A program made the position numbers and the translations under genes. Source: VRUE01 sp963747765 (GTDB taxonomy: Bacteria > Actinomycetota > Thermoleophilia > Solirubrobacterales > 70-9). Taken from it: a stretch of 64,000 bases of DNA. The stretch covers positions 248,001-312,000 of the forward strand of contig CAVVGH010000008.1 in NCBI GenBank assembly GCA_963747765.1. The letters run 5' to 3'. The notes under the pieces are model-generated. The model worked only from the letters and a program-made list of their open reading frames with translations, made no database searches and had not been told where the DNA came from. Below are positions 17,337-25,552 of the stretch, in pieces; position 1 is the stretch's first letter, and every line of letters begins with the position of its first letter.

Positions 17337-19194
17337 CGGCCCGGGCAGGCGCCTCGCCGCCGATCTGCGCACGCGCGTCCTTCCCCTCGCGACGCTGGCC
17401 CTGATCGCCGGTGGCGCCGTCCTGTATCTCGCCGGGGCGTCGACTGCCGGTGACGCGGTGTGGGCGGCAACCGTCGCGGTGATGCTGGTGCCGCTCACGG
17501 TGTCGATCGCGAGGGCGCTGGCGGCGGGCAGGGTGGGGGTGGACGCAATCGCCCTGATCGCGATGGCCGGGGCGCTGGCCGTCGGGCAGTACCTGGCTGG
17601 TGCCGTGATAGCGCTGATGCTCTCCGGCGGCAACGCGCTGGAGGCGATGGCCTCACGGCGCGCGCGGCAGGAGCTGACCGCGCTGCTCGAGCGGATGCCG
17701 ACGATCGCGCATCGGCGGAGCGCCACCGGGTGGGAGGAGGTCCCGATCGGGGAGCTGGCTGTGGGCGACGTCGTGCTCGTGCGGGCCGGCGAGCTCGTGC
17801 CCGTCGACGGGGCCGTGCAGAGCGCCGAGGCCGTCGTCGACGAGTCGGCGCTCACGGGAGAGCCGCTGCCGGTGACCCACGTCCGTGGCGCGAGCGTCCA
17901 GAGTGGGGCGGCCAATGCCGGCGACGCGTTCGAGATGCGGGCCGCCAGGCTGGCAGCCGACAGCGCCTACGCGAACATCGTGCGGCTCGTGCGCGCCGCG
18001 GAGACCCAGCGCGCCCCGTTCGTGCGACTCGCCGATCGGTACGCAGCGGTCCTCCTGCCGCTGACGCTGGCGATCGCCGGGCTGGCTTGGGCGCTCAGCG
18101 GCGACCCGGTGCGCGCCGTCGCCGTGCTGGTCGTGGCGACCCCCTGCCCGCTGATCCTGGCGGCGCCGATAGCGATCGTCTCCGGCGTCTCCAGGGCGGC
18201 ACGGCTCGGCGTGATCGTCAAGGGCGGGGCTGCGATCGAGCGGCTCGGCGAGGCGCGGACGGTCCTGCTCGACAAGACCGGCACGCTGACGCTTGGAGCG
18301 CCCGCCGTGCAGGAGGTGGTCGCGCTCGACGGGCGGTCGCAGGAGGAGCTGCTGCGGCTTGCCGCGTCCGTCGACCAGCTCTCGGCGCACGTCCTCGCGG
18401 AGGCGCTGGTGCACGATGCGGAGCGGCGGGGACTGCGCCTCCTGGAACCCACCGATGCGGTCGAGGAGCCCGGGCAGGGGATCGAGGCCAGCGTCGAGGG
18501 TCACAGGGTGGCCGTCGGCAGCAGCGAATGGCTGTGCTCCCGCGGCTATCGGACCGGTGCCCTCGCCACAGGCCCCGGTAAGGACGAGCACGCCGGCCTG
18601 GCCAGGGTGCTGGTCGGCGTGGACGGGCGGATCGTGGGAACGGTCGTGATGGCCGACCGGTTGCGCGACGACGCGCGGGAGCTGAGCGCCAAGCTGCGGG
18701 CGGCCGGCGTCGGACGGGTCGCGATGGTGACCGGCGACCGGCGCTCCGTTGCCGAGCGGATCGCCGCCGAAACCGGCCTCGATCGCGTCTATGCCGAACA
18801 GAGCCCAGAGGACAAGCTCGCCGTCGTCCGCGCGATGCGCTCAGACCCCGAGCTGGCGCCGGTCGTGATGGTGGGCGACGGCATCAACGACGCCCCGGCG
18901 CTGGCGCTCGCCGACGTCGGCATCGCGATGAGCGGGCCGGGGGCGACGGTCTCCTCGGAGACCGCCGACGCGGTGATCACCGTCGATCGCATCGACCGCG
19001 TGGCGATGGCGGTTTCGATCGGCCGCAGGGCGCTTCGCATCGCGCGCCAGAGCGTCGTCTTCGGAATCGGTCTCAGCGGGATGGCGATGGTGCTTGCCGC
19101 GCTCGGCTACATCCCGCCGATCGGCGGCGCGCTGCTCCAGGAGGGAATCGACGTTGCGGTCATCCTCAACGCGTTGCGCGCTCTGACGGACTGA
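17329..19194 (+). CDS. P1B-type heavy-metal-translocating ATPase
   Basis: 621 residues. The phosphorylation motif DKTGTLT has Asp315, the actuator motif is TGEPLPVT (176-183) and the hinge is GDGINDAPALA. The transmembrane metal motif is TPC (271-273, in ATPCPLILAAP), not the CPC of Cu/Zn pumps, which points to the less studied TPC (P1B-5-like) group. There is no N-terminal metal-binding domain. The usual SEHPLA nucleotide-domain motif reads SAHVLA, so the HP dipeptide is lost. It is translationally coupled to the APC permease. The cargo metal is unknown. Confidence 0.9.
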   Translation: MHSGPGRRLAADLRTRVLPLATLALIAGGAVLYLAGASTAGDAVWAATVAVMLVPLTVSIARALAAGRVGVDAIALIAMAGALAVGQYLAGAVIALMLSGGNALEAMASRRARQELTALLERMPTIAHRRSATGWEEVPIGELAVGDVVLVRAGELVPVDGAVQSAEAVVDESALTGEPLPVTHVRGASVQSGAANAGDAFEMRAARLAADSAYANIVRLVRAAETQRAPFVRLADRYAAVLLPLTLAIAGLAWALSGDPVRAVAVLVVATPCPLILAAPIAIVSGVSRAARLGVIVKGGAAIERLGEARTVLLDKTGTLTLGAPAVQEVVALDGRSQEELLRLAASVDQLSAHVLAEALVHDAERRGLRLLEPTDAVEEPGQGIEASVEGHRVAVGSSEWLCSRGYRTGALATGPGKDEHAGLARVLVGVDGRIVGTVVMADRLRDDARELSAKLRAAGVGRVAMVTGDRRSVAERIAAETGLDRVYAEQSPEDKLAVVRAMRSDPELAPVVMVGDGINDAPALALADVGIAMSGPGATVSSETADAVITVDRIDRVAMAVSIGRRALRIARQSVVFGIGLSGMAMVLAALGYIPPIGGALLQEGIDVAVILNALRALTD

Positions 19195-19292
19195 TCACCC
19201 GATTCTGGTGCACGATCCGGTTCATCGCCGGTGGGCCGGCAGGGGCGGTTCGTGCCTGACTGGGTGCCGATTATCACAAGAGTTCCAGGGAG

Positions 19293-19308
19293 TGTGATCC
19301 AGGTCACT
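19293..19308. promoter_or_regulatory. CRP-like operator upstream of the Rpf-like gene
   Basis: TGTGATCCAGGTCACT matches the CRP/FNR-family half-site pattern TGTGA-N6-TCACA at 9 of 10 conserved positions. It ends 34 nt before the TTG start of the Rpf-like gene. In Mycobacterium tuberculosis the CRP homologue is known to control rpfA, so the placement is meaningful. Confidence 0.6.
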
Positions 19309-19342
19309 TTGCGGAGCGCCGAACCTCGCAACGGTTCCGCGC

Positions 19343-19834
19343 TTGCCCGCAAAGCGCACATATCTGATCCCCGTCCTCCTGGTGGTCGCCGTCCTTCCGG
19401 CCGCCGCGAACGCCGCTGGCGGTGAGGACGGCGCGCCGCCGCGGATCGGCCTCGCCGATGCGCGGCCTGCCGCCCCAGCGCCGCTCGCCGGCCCGGTCGA
19501 AAGCTTCCACCGTGCGATTCGCATCGGCGTGCGGCGGATCCGCGCCGCGCGCCGCGCGCGACTGCGTCGCGAACGCCGCGAAGCTTTTGCGACGCTGCCC
19601 GGTGGCGTTTCGCAGGCGACCCTCGACGCGATCGGGTCCTGCGAGTCCGGCGGCGACCCGACCGCGGTCTCCTCCAGTGGCAGCTACCGCGGCAAGTACC
19701 AGTTCGACTACGGCACCTGGGCCTCGGTGGGTGGCTCCGGAGATCCGGCCGCCGCTCCCGAGGCGGAGCAGGACTATCGCGCCGCGCTGCTCTACTCCCG
19801 CGCCGGCTCCAGCCCCTGGCCGGTCTGCGGTTAG
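19343..19834 (+). CDS. Secreted Rpf-like transglycosylase
   Basis: 163 residues from a TTG start (19343). A signal peptide (TYLIPVLLVVAVLPAAANA) is followed by a basic linker and a C-terminal domain of about 60 residues: LDAIGSCESGGDPTAVSSSG, then YRGKYQFDYGTWASVGG and ending SSPWPVCG. This is the resuscitation-promoting-factor/lysozyme-like fold, with the catalytic Glu in SCESGG. It would cleave peptidoglycan outside the cell. A CRP-like operator lies just upstream and a dispersed palindromic repeat just downstream. Confidence 0.88.
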   Translation: MPAKRTYLIPVLLVVAVLPAAANAAGGEDGAPPRIGLADARPAAPAPLAGPVESFHRAIRIGVRRIRAARRARLRRERREAFATLPGGVSQATLDAIGSCESGGDPTAVSSSGSYRGKYQFDYGTWASVGGSGDPAAAPEAEQDYRAALLYSRAGSSPWPVCG

Positions 19835-19875
19835 GGCTCCAATTCGTCTTCGCTTCGCCCAGGCCACGCCGCCCG

Positions 19876-20057
19876 CTCCGTTCGCTCTTTGTACCGCCCA
19901 GCGACACAAACAGCGAACGGAGTTCGTATCCGCCTCGCCTCGGCCGCGCCAGTCGCGTAAGGACTCCGCCGCAGCCCCTCATCCTCTGGGTGCTCGACCC
20001 TAGCCCCTGACCGCGTGGTCCCTACACGGCCTCCCCCTGTTTGCCCTCCACACCTGC
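19876..20057. repeat. Dispersed composite repeat, copy B (3' hairpin arm missing)
   Basis: The 47-bp palindrome is at 19876-19922, followed by the same middle blocks as copy A (TTCGTATCCGCCTCG; CATCCTCTGG) and the left hairpin arm at 20028-20049. The match stops in the loop (cacacctgc) and the right arm is absent, so this copy is truncated at the hairpin tip. Confidence 0.85.
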
Positions 20058-20120
20058 AACGCCGAGTCGCCCAGCCCCCGGGAGTGCCGGTTCTGCCGCC
20101 GCGACTGCGACGATGCCGGG

Positions 20121-20969
20121 GTGAGCGGCGAGCGCGTTCCCAGCCCGGATCCGCATGGCCCCGGCAGGAAGCCCCCAAAGGAGGCGATCGAGGAGGCGCA
20201 GGTGCGGGTGCCGACGCGGGGCAACCGCAAGCTGGAGGCGTTTCTCGGGGCGGTCAACGGCGACGAGCAGGTGCGCGCCTGGTGGTACATGGCCCAGATT
20301 CACGCCGAGCGGCTGGGGATGTCGGACCACTCCTGGGTGCACACCCAGATCGTCCTCAACATCGCCCTGCGGCTGCTGCGGCTGCTCGTCAAGGCGGGCG
20401 TTGAGCCGGCGGTCGTCGCGGACCATGGCATGTCGGCCCGCGATGCCGAGGTTGTCGTTGCCGGCGGCGCCCTGCTGCACGACGTCGGCATGTCGATCCA
20501 CCGTGCCGACCACGAGGCCTACAGCCTCTTCCTGGCCAGCGGCGCTCTCGACCGCCTGCTCGCCGGCTCCTACCGCGAGCCGCAGCGAACCATCGTCAGC
20601 TCCGAGATCCTCCACGCGATCATCGGCCACCGCCGCCGTGGTGAGCCGTACACGCTCGAGGCGGGCGTCGTTCGCGTCGCCGATGCGCTCGACATGGCGC
20701 AGGGCCGCACTCGCATCCCGCTCGAGGCCGGGCAGGAGGGAATCCACTCGATCTCGGCGGCCGCGGTGGACGAGGTGCGGATCGAAGCCGGCAAGGAGCG
20801 ACCGGTGCGGATCGAGATAGAGCTCAACAACTCGGCCGGGATCTTCCAGGTCGACGACCTGCTGGCCACGAAGATCCGCGACACGCCCCTGGAGGGCCGT
20901 GTCGAAGTCGCCGCCGAGGTGAAGGGGGAGAGCGAGAAGCGGCTGCTGAGCGGCTTTCGCCTCAGCTAG
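20121..20969 (+). CDS. HD-domain phosphohydrolase
   Basis: 282 residues from GTG 20121. Metal-binding residues of the HD superfamily are visible: His in SDHSWVHTQIV, the HD pair in GGALLHDVGMS, and a later Asp in RVADALDMAQGR. A C-terminal domain of about 70 residues (ELNNSAGIFQVDDLLATKIR) follows. The open frame continues upstream of the GTG through a Cys-rich stretch (ECRFCRRDCDDAG) without a start codon, so an unrecognised longer form is possible. The substrate is unknown. The stop overlaps that of the convergent small membrane protein gene. Confidence 0.85.
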   Translation: MSGERVPSPDPHGPGRKPPKEAIEEAQVRVPTRGNRKLEAFLGAVNGDEQVRAWWYMAQIHAERLGMSDHSWVHTQIVLNIALRLLRLLVKAGVEPAVVADHGMSARDAEVVVAGGALLHDVGMSIHRADHEAYSLFLASGALDRLLAGSYREPQRTIVSSEILHAIIGHRRRGEPYTLEAGVVRVADALDMAQGRTRIPLEAGQEGIHSISAAAVDEVRIEAGKERPVRIEIELNNSAGIFQVDDLLATKIRDTPLEGRVEVAAEVKGESEKRLLSGFRLS

Positions 20970-21220
20970 CCGTAGCGCTCGAGGTCGTAGTGGCGCCGTT
21001 CCTTGCGCTTCTCGAGGCTCGCCTGCAGCGCCGACAGGGCGATCACCAGGATTGCGAAGAAGCCGATCACGCCGAAGCAGAAGAAGGTGACGGTCTTATC
21101 GCTCACCGACCCCGCCAGGCCCTCGCCGTTGTCGGCCAGCGCCAGTGGGGCCGCGAGCAACAGCATCGTCAGTGCCGCGAGGGCGGCGACGACGAGATTG
21201 CGAGTGCGCGAGAAGGTCAT
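20966..21220 (-). CDS. Small membrane protein, unknown function
   Basis: 84 residues from ATG 21220 (MTFSRTRNLVVAALAALTML). A signal-like segment occupies 8-28 and a second membrane segment follows (TFFCFGVIGFFAILVIALSA); the C-terminus is basic and acidic (EKRKERRHYDLERYG). It is divergent from uppP with about 40 nt between starts. The family is not recognised. Confidence 0.65.
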   Translation of the reverse strand: MTFSRTRNLVVAALAALTMLLLAAPLALADNGEGLAGSVSDKTVTFFCFGVIGFFAILVIALSALQASLEKRKERRHYDLERYG

Positions 21221-21258
21221 CGATGCGCAATCTACCTCTTCCATAGGATGCGCCGCCA

Positions 21259-22101
21259 ATGTCTGAGCTAGAGGCACTGCTGCTGGGGATCGTCCAAGGG
21301 CTCACCGAGTTCCTGCCGATTTCCTCCTCCGGCCACCTGATCCTGGTCCCCTGGCTGCAGGACTACACGTTCCTGATCGAACACCCTCACTTCAACAAGA
21401 CCTTCGACGTCGCGCTGCACGTCGGGACCCTGGTCGCGGCGATCGGCTACTTCCGCTACGAGGTCGTCGCGCTGATCCGGGGCTTTCTCGAGAGCCTGCG
21501 GCGGCGGGCGATCGAGACGCCGGTGCAGCGGCTCTCGGTGGCGATCGCCGTGGGCACGGTCCCGGCCGCGATCGCCGGCGGCCTTGGCGCCAGCTTCTTC
21601 GAAGACACGCTGGGCGAGCCCTGGATGATCGCCCTGCAGCTGATCTTCTTCGGCGCTCTGCTGCTCTACGCCGACCGCCTGCCGCAGCGCAAGTCCCTGG
21701 AGCGCTCGACGGTCAGGGACGGCTTCTACATCGGCCTCGCGCAGATCCTCGCTCTCGCGCCAGGCACCTCGCGCTCGGGGATCACGATCACCGCCGCCCG
21801 CTACCTGGGCCTCGACCGCGACGCCGCCGCCCGCTTCTCCTTCCTGCTGCTGATTCCGGTGGTCGCCGGAGCCGCCCTCTACAAGGGCGCCAGCGCGGTG
21901 CACGAAGGCCTGCCCAGCGGCGTTGCCGGCCCGATGATCGTCGGCACGCTCGCCGCCGCGGTCTCCGGCTACCTGGCGATCGCCTTCCTGCTGCGCCTGG
22001 TCAGGACGTCGTCCTACGCTCCGTTTGTCTATTACCGCTACGCGGTGGGCGTGATCGTGCTGCTGGTCATCGCCGCCGGCCTGCGCCCCGCGACCTTCTA
22101 G
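21259..22101 (+). CDS. uppP: Undecaprenyl-diphosphatase UppP (BacA)
   Basis: 280 residues, about eight membrane segments. The two family motifs are present: GIVQGLTEFLPISSSGHL near the N-terminus and LAPGTSRSGITITAARYLGL (residues 167-186). It dephosphorylates undecaprenyl pyrophosphate so the lipid carrier can be reused in cell-wall synthesis; high expression gives bacitracin tolerance. It stands alone, followed by the phosphate island. Confidence 0.95.
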   Translation: MSELEALLLGIVQGLTEFLPISSSGHLILVPWLQDYTFLIEHPHFNKTFDVALHVGTLVAAIGYFRYEVVALIRGFLESLRRRAIETPVQRLSVAIAVGTVPAAIAGGLGASFFEDTLGEPWMIALQLIFFGALLLYADRLPQRKSLERSTVRDGFYIGLAQILALAPGTSRSGITITAARYLGLDRDAAARFSFLLLIPVVAGAALYKGASAVHEGLPSGVAGPMIVGTLAAAVSGYLAIAFLLRLVRTSSYAPFVYYRYAVGVIVLLVIAAGLRPATF

Positions 22102-22179
22102 AGAAGTCCGCCGTCGCCAGTGCTTAGAATCGAGTTGCCTCAACGGCCGGGGCGCCCCCGTGATCGACGGCGCTGCCAC

Positions 22180-22965
22180 GTGAACCCACACCAGACCATC
22201 AGGCTCGCGGTAATCGACGACGACAGTGGCTTCGTGACCGTGCTCTCGAAGCGCACCGAGGCTGCCGGTTGGCAGCAGCGCACGCAGCGCGCCGCGATTC
22301 CGCCTGAGGAGCTGGTGGCGATGAAGCTGAACGCCGTCCTGGTCGACCCCACCGTGCTGGGAGACGACGCCTGGGGCTACCTGGAGCGCGTCTGCGACGG
22401 CCTGCCCGGCCTCGCGGTGGTGGTGTGCACGGGTCGCTCGACGGTCTCCCAGCGGGTTCGCGGCCTGCGGCTCGGAGTCGACGACTGGATCACCAAGCCG
22501 TGCCACCCCGAGGAGGTCATTGCCCGCATCGAAGCGGTTTCGCGCCGCCGCCGCCGGGCGCGACCGTACGGCGGAGCGGGACCGGTCCTCGCCGGGGAGC
22601 TGGAGATCCGTGCCGACCGATTCCAGGCCTTCGTTGCCGGCAACAGTCTCGACCTGACGCGGCGCGAGTTCGAGTTGCTGCAGCTCCTCGCCGACGCCAG
22701 CGGCCAGGTGCTGGAGCGTGAGGTCATCTACCAGCGGGTCTGGGGATATGCGATGGCTCACGGCGACCGCTCGGTCGATGTCTTCATCCGCAAGCTGCGC
22801 CAGAAGCTGGAGCGGTTCTCGCCGGCCTGGAGATACATACACACCCACTTCGGAGTGGGCTACCGGTTCGACCCTGAATCCTGCGATGCGACCCCTGCCC
22901 CGATTGCCGCCCCGGTGGTGGATGTTGCTTCACAGCCCGTTCACAGCAGTTTTACCGCGGCGTAA
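22180..22965 (+). CDS. OmpR/PhoB-family response regulator
   Basis: 261 residues from GTG 22180 (MNPHQTIRLAVIDDD). The receiver domain has the acidic pocket IDDD at 12-15, phospho-acceptor Asp56 (LVDP) and Lys106 (ITKPCHP). The C-terminal winged helix (residues 150-235) has the PhoB-type recognition region GDRSVDVFIRKLRQKLE. The start of the pst cluster is 470 nt downstream, so it is probably the phosphate regulator. No sensor kinase gene is nearby. Its 3' end contains a candidate PHO box. Confidence 0.88.
   Translation: MNPHQTIRLAVIDDDSGFVTVLSKRTEAAGWQQRTQRAAIPPEELVAMKLNAVLVDPTVLGDDAWGYLERVCDGLPGLAVVVCTGRSTVSQRVRGLRLGVDDWITKPCHPEEVIARIEAVSRRRRRARPYGGAGPVLAGELEIRADRFQAFVAGNSLDLTRREFELLQLLADASGQVLEREVIYQRVWGYAMAHGDRSVDVFIRKLRQKLERFSPAWRYIHTHFGVGYRFDPESCDATPAPIAAPVVDVASQPVHSSFTAA
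22928..22960 (+). promoter_or_regulatory. Candidate PHO box (three 11-bp phased repeats)
   Basis: CTTCACAGCCC (22928), GTTCACAGCAG (22939) and TTTTACCGCGG (22950) follow each other at exactly 11-bp spacing. The first two closely resemble the actinobacterial PhoP direct-repeat unit GTTCACCCGGC. The site lies in the last codons of the response-regulator gene, 41 nt before the lone winged-helix gene. Confidence 0.6.
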
Positions 22966-23001
22966 CGGCAGGCGCGCCCCACGGGGGGATGCTCATGGCC
23001 C

Positions 23002-23292
23002 ATGGCGCTGGAGGTACGTCCTGAGGAGCATGCCGCGCTGGTCGACGGGCAACCGCTCAGCCTGACCGTGCGCGAGCTGCAGCTGCTCACCGTCCTCACC
23101 GCCCACCCGCAGCGGATCATGACCCGCGAGGAGCTCTACGCCGCAGCGTGGGGGCGCGAGCCCCGTAGAGGCGACCGTGCCGTCGACGTCTACGTCAGCC
23201 GCCTCCGCGCCAAGCTGGGCGAGGCTATGCCGAACCGGCACCCGATCCACACACACAACGGGATCGGCTACCGCTTCTCGCCGGACGGCTGA
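23002..23292 (+). CDS. Stand-alone PhoB-type winged-helix DNA-binding protein (no receiver)
   Basis: 96 residues, starting directly in a DNA-binding domain: ALEVRPEEHAALVDGQPLSL, then GDRAVDVYVSRLRAKLGEA and HTHNGIGYRFSPDG. It aligns along its length with the C-terminal half of the regulator encoded just upstream. There is no phosphorylation domain, so it may act constitutively, compete with the full regulator for PHO boxes, or be a remnant. It is flanked by candidate PHO boxes on both sides. Confidence 0.8.
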   Translation: MALEVRPEEHAALVDGQPLSLTVRELQLLTVLTAHPQRIMTREELYAAAWGREPRRGDRAVDVYVSRLRAKLGEAMPNRHPIHTHNGIGYRFSPDG

Positions 23293-23308
23293 GCCAGCCG
23301 GGCAGCCT

Positions 23309-23330
23309 CTTTACATCCTTTTCACATCTG
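23309..23330 (+). promoter_or_regulatory. Candidate PHO box upstream of pstS
   Basis: CTTTACATCCT and TTTCACATCTG are two adjacent 11-bp direct repeats, 105 nt before the pstS start codon. The spacing and the TCACA/TACAT core match the PhoP-type box seen at 22928 and known in other actinobacteria. Confidence 0.6.
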
Positions 23331-23434
23331 CGACACAGAGGGGTAACAAGCTGCTGTGAGGCCGCTGAGAGTGTGATGCCGCTCGGCCGGGGAGGCCAGG
23401 CACCGAGTGATCAGATCAACGAGAAGGAGACAGA

Positions 23435-24529
23435 GTGACTAGCTCGAGATGGATTGCGGTGGTCGTCGGCTCGTTCGCCCTCGCGGTCGGCGTTGCCGCC
23501 TGCGGGAGCGGCAGCAGTAGCGGCGAAGGGGGCGAAGGCGGCACGATCAGCGGCGCCGGCTCGACCTTCGCCCAGCCGATTATCAGCCAGTGGGGGTCCG
23601 AACTGAAGAAGACGGACAACCTCACCGTCAACTACAACTCGATCGGCTCCGGCGGCGGGATCGCCCAGTTCCAGCAGAACACCGTTGACTTCGGCGACAC
23701 GGACTCGGCGATGAGCGACGAAGAAATCGAAGTCGCCGACAAGAACGGCAGCACCGTCCATGTGCCGATCGTCTTCGGAGCGGTCACCGTCTCCTACAAC
23801 CTGCCCGGGGTCGAATCAGGCCTCAACCTGAACGGGGAAACGATCGGCGACATCTATCTCGGCAAGATCACAAGCTGGGACGACCCGGCGATTGCCAAGC
23901 TGAACCCCGGCGCCAAGCTGCCGAGCACCTCGATCACCGTCGTCCACCGCTCCGACGAATCGGGCACCACGGCCCTGTTCACGCAGTTCCTCGACGAAAC
24001 CAACAGCCAGTGGCATCAGCAGGTCGGCACCGACAAGACGGTGAAGTGGCCGACCGGGACCGGCGCCAACGGCAACGAAGGCGTCGCGGGGTCGGTCCAG
24101 CAGACCGAGGGCGCGATCGGATACGTCGAGCTCGCCTACGCCCTGCAGAACGAATTCACCACCGCGGCCGTGCAGAACGAAGCCGGCAAGTTCGTCGCGC
24201 CGACGCTCGAATCGACCTCGGCCGCCGGCGAAGGCGTGAAGTTCCCGCCCGACCTGCGCTTCAGCGCGATCAACGCCTCTACGGCCCCGGCCGCCTACCC
24301 GATTGCCTCGGGCACCTTCGTGATCGTCTACGAAGACCTCTGCAAGGCGGGCAAGAGCGAAGAGACGGCCAAGAACGTCGTCACCTTCCTCGACTACGGT
24401 CTCGGCGAAGGCCAGCAGGTGGCCGAAAAGCTCGATTACGCCGGGCTCTCGCCGGAACTGCTGGAAGCCTCGCAGGAAAAGGTCAACGGCCTCAAGTGCA
24501 ACGGCAAGACGATCGAAGCCTCGTCCTAG
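23435..24529 (+). CDS. pstS: Phosphate ABC transporter substrate-binding lipoprotein PstS
   Basis: 364 residues from GTG 23435 with Shine-Dalgarno gagaaggag. A lipoprotein signal with lipobox VAAC places the lipidated Cys at residue 23. Phosphate-binding signatures are visible: GAGSTFAQP, NSIGSGGGI and RSDESGTT. It binds extracellular phosphate and passes it to PstCA. Glutamate is written almost only as GAA (roughly 24 GAA to 4 GAG by eye), opposite to the neighbouring genes. First gene of pstSCAB-phoU. Confidence 0.96.
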   Translation: MTSSRWIAVVVGSFALAVGVAACGSGSSSGEGGEGGTISGAGSTFAQPIISQWGSELKKTDNLTVNYNSIGSGGGIAQFQQNTVDFGDTDSAMSDEEIEVADKNGSTVHVPIVFGAVTVSYNLPGVESGLNLNGETIGDIYLGKITSWDDPAIAKLNPGAKLPSTSITVVHRSDESGTTALFTQFLDETNSQWHQQVGTDKTVKWPTGTGANGNEGVAGSVQQTEGAIGYVELAYALQNEFTTAAVQNEAGKFVAPTLESTSAAGEGVKFPPDLRFSAINASTAPAAYPIASGTFVIVYEDLCKAGKSEETAKNVVTFLDYGLGEGQQVAEKLDYAGLSPELLEASQEKVNGLKCNGKTIEASS

Positions 24530-24557
24530 TGCAAGCGGCGTCGATCGAAGCGTAGAG

Positions 24558-25550
24558 GTGGAGGCCGGAACGCAAGCGGCCACGAGGGGCGGGCGATCGC
24601 TGGATCGCTCGCCCCTCGCCCGCCTGCCCGACCGCGCCGCGCGGATCGGGCTGACCGTCATCTCGGCCGCGATCCTCGTCCTCCTTGCCTACTTCTTCGT
24701 CAAGCTCACGCTCGAAGCGAGGCCGGTCTTCGAAAAGTTCGGCGTCCTCAACTTCATCTTCGAAAACAATTGGGACGTCTCGAAAGGGATCTACGGTGCC
24801 CTGCCGCTGGTCGTCGGCACGCTGATCAGCGCGGTCCTGGCGCTGGCGATCGGGGTTCCGATTGCCGTCGCCGTCGCCCTCTTCCTCACCGAGCTGTGCC
24901 CGCGCCGGGCGCGCGGCTCGCTCACCGTCCTCGTCGACCTGCTGGCCGCGGTGCCCTCGGTCGTCTACGGCCTCTGGGCCTTCTACTTCCTGATCCCGAA
25001 GCTGAAACCGATCGAGCAGTGGTTCGCCGACACCTTCCACTTCATCCCCTTCGTCGCGACCGAGAACGTCGCCGGCCCCAACTACTTCATCGCCGGCCTG
25101 CTCCTGGCGATCATGATCCTGCCGATCGTCAGCGCGATCAGCCGCGAGGTTCTCGCGACCGTGCCCGCCGACCAGAAGGAGGCCTCGCTGGCGCTGGGGG
25201 CGACCCGCTGGGAGATGATTCGCACGTCGATGCTCCCCTACGCGCGGCGGGGGATCGTCGGCGGCTCGATGCTCGGTCTGGGGAGGGCGATCGGCGAGAC
25301 GATCGCGGTGACGATCGTGATCGGCGACAACCCGATCCTCGGTCACAGCATCTTCGACCAGGGCTACACGCTGGCCGCCGTGATCGCCAACGAGTTCAGC
25401 GAGGCGGCTTCCGACCCGCTGCACAAAGCCGCCCTGATCGGCGCCGGCCTGGTTCTCTTCGTTCTCACCCTGCTCGTCAACTCGATTGCCCGCCTGCTGG
25501 TGATCCGCAGTGAGCGCGAGGGATCGAAGCCGATTGCGGTGGGGGTATAG
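24558..25550 (+). CDS. pstC: Phosphate ABC transporter permease PstC
   Basis: 330 residues from GTG 24558. Six membrane segments are predicted, with the permease EAA-loop QKEASLALGATRWEMIRTSM before the last ones. It forms the phosphate channel with PstA in the inner membrane. It lies 28 nt after pstS and 2 nt before pstA. Confidence 0.95.
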   Translation: MEAGTQAATRGGRSLDRSPLARLPDRAARIGLTVISAAILVLLAYFFVKLTLEARPVFEKFGVLNFIFENNWDVSKGIYGALPLVVGTLISAVLALAIGVPIAVAVALFLTELCPRRARGSLTVLVDLLAAVPSVVYGLWAFYFLIPKLKPIEQWFADTFHFIPFVATENVAGPNYFIAGLLLAIMILPIVSAISREVLATVPADQKEASLALGATRWEMIRTSMLPYARRGIVGGSMLGLGRAIGETIAVTIVIGDNPILGHSIFDQGYTLAAVIANEFSEAASDPLHKAALIGAGLVLFVLTLLVNSIARLLVIRSEREGSKPIAVGV

Positions 25551-25552
25551 AG

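Noticed and set aside
22180..23292. Possibility that the lone winged-helix gene is the broken C-terminal half of a second response regulator
   Set aside because: No receiver-domain remnant is visible between 22966 and 23001, so it is listed as a small gene and not a pseudogene.
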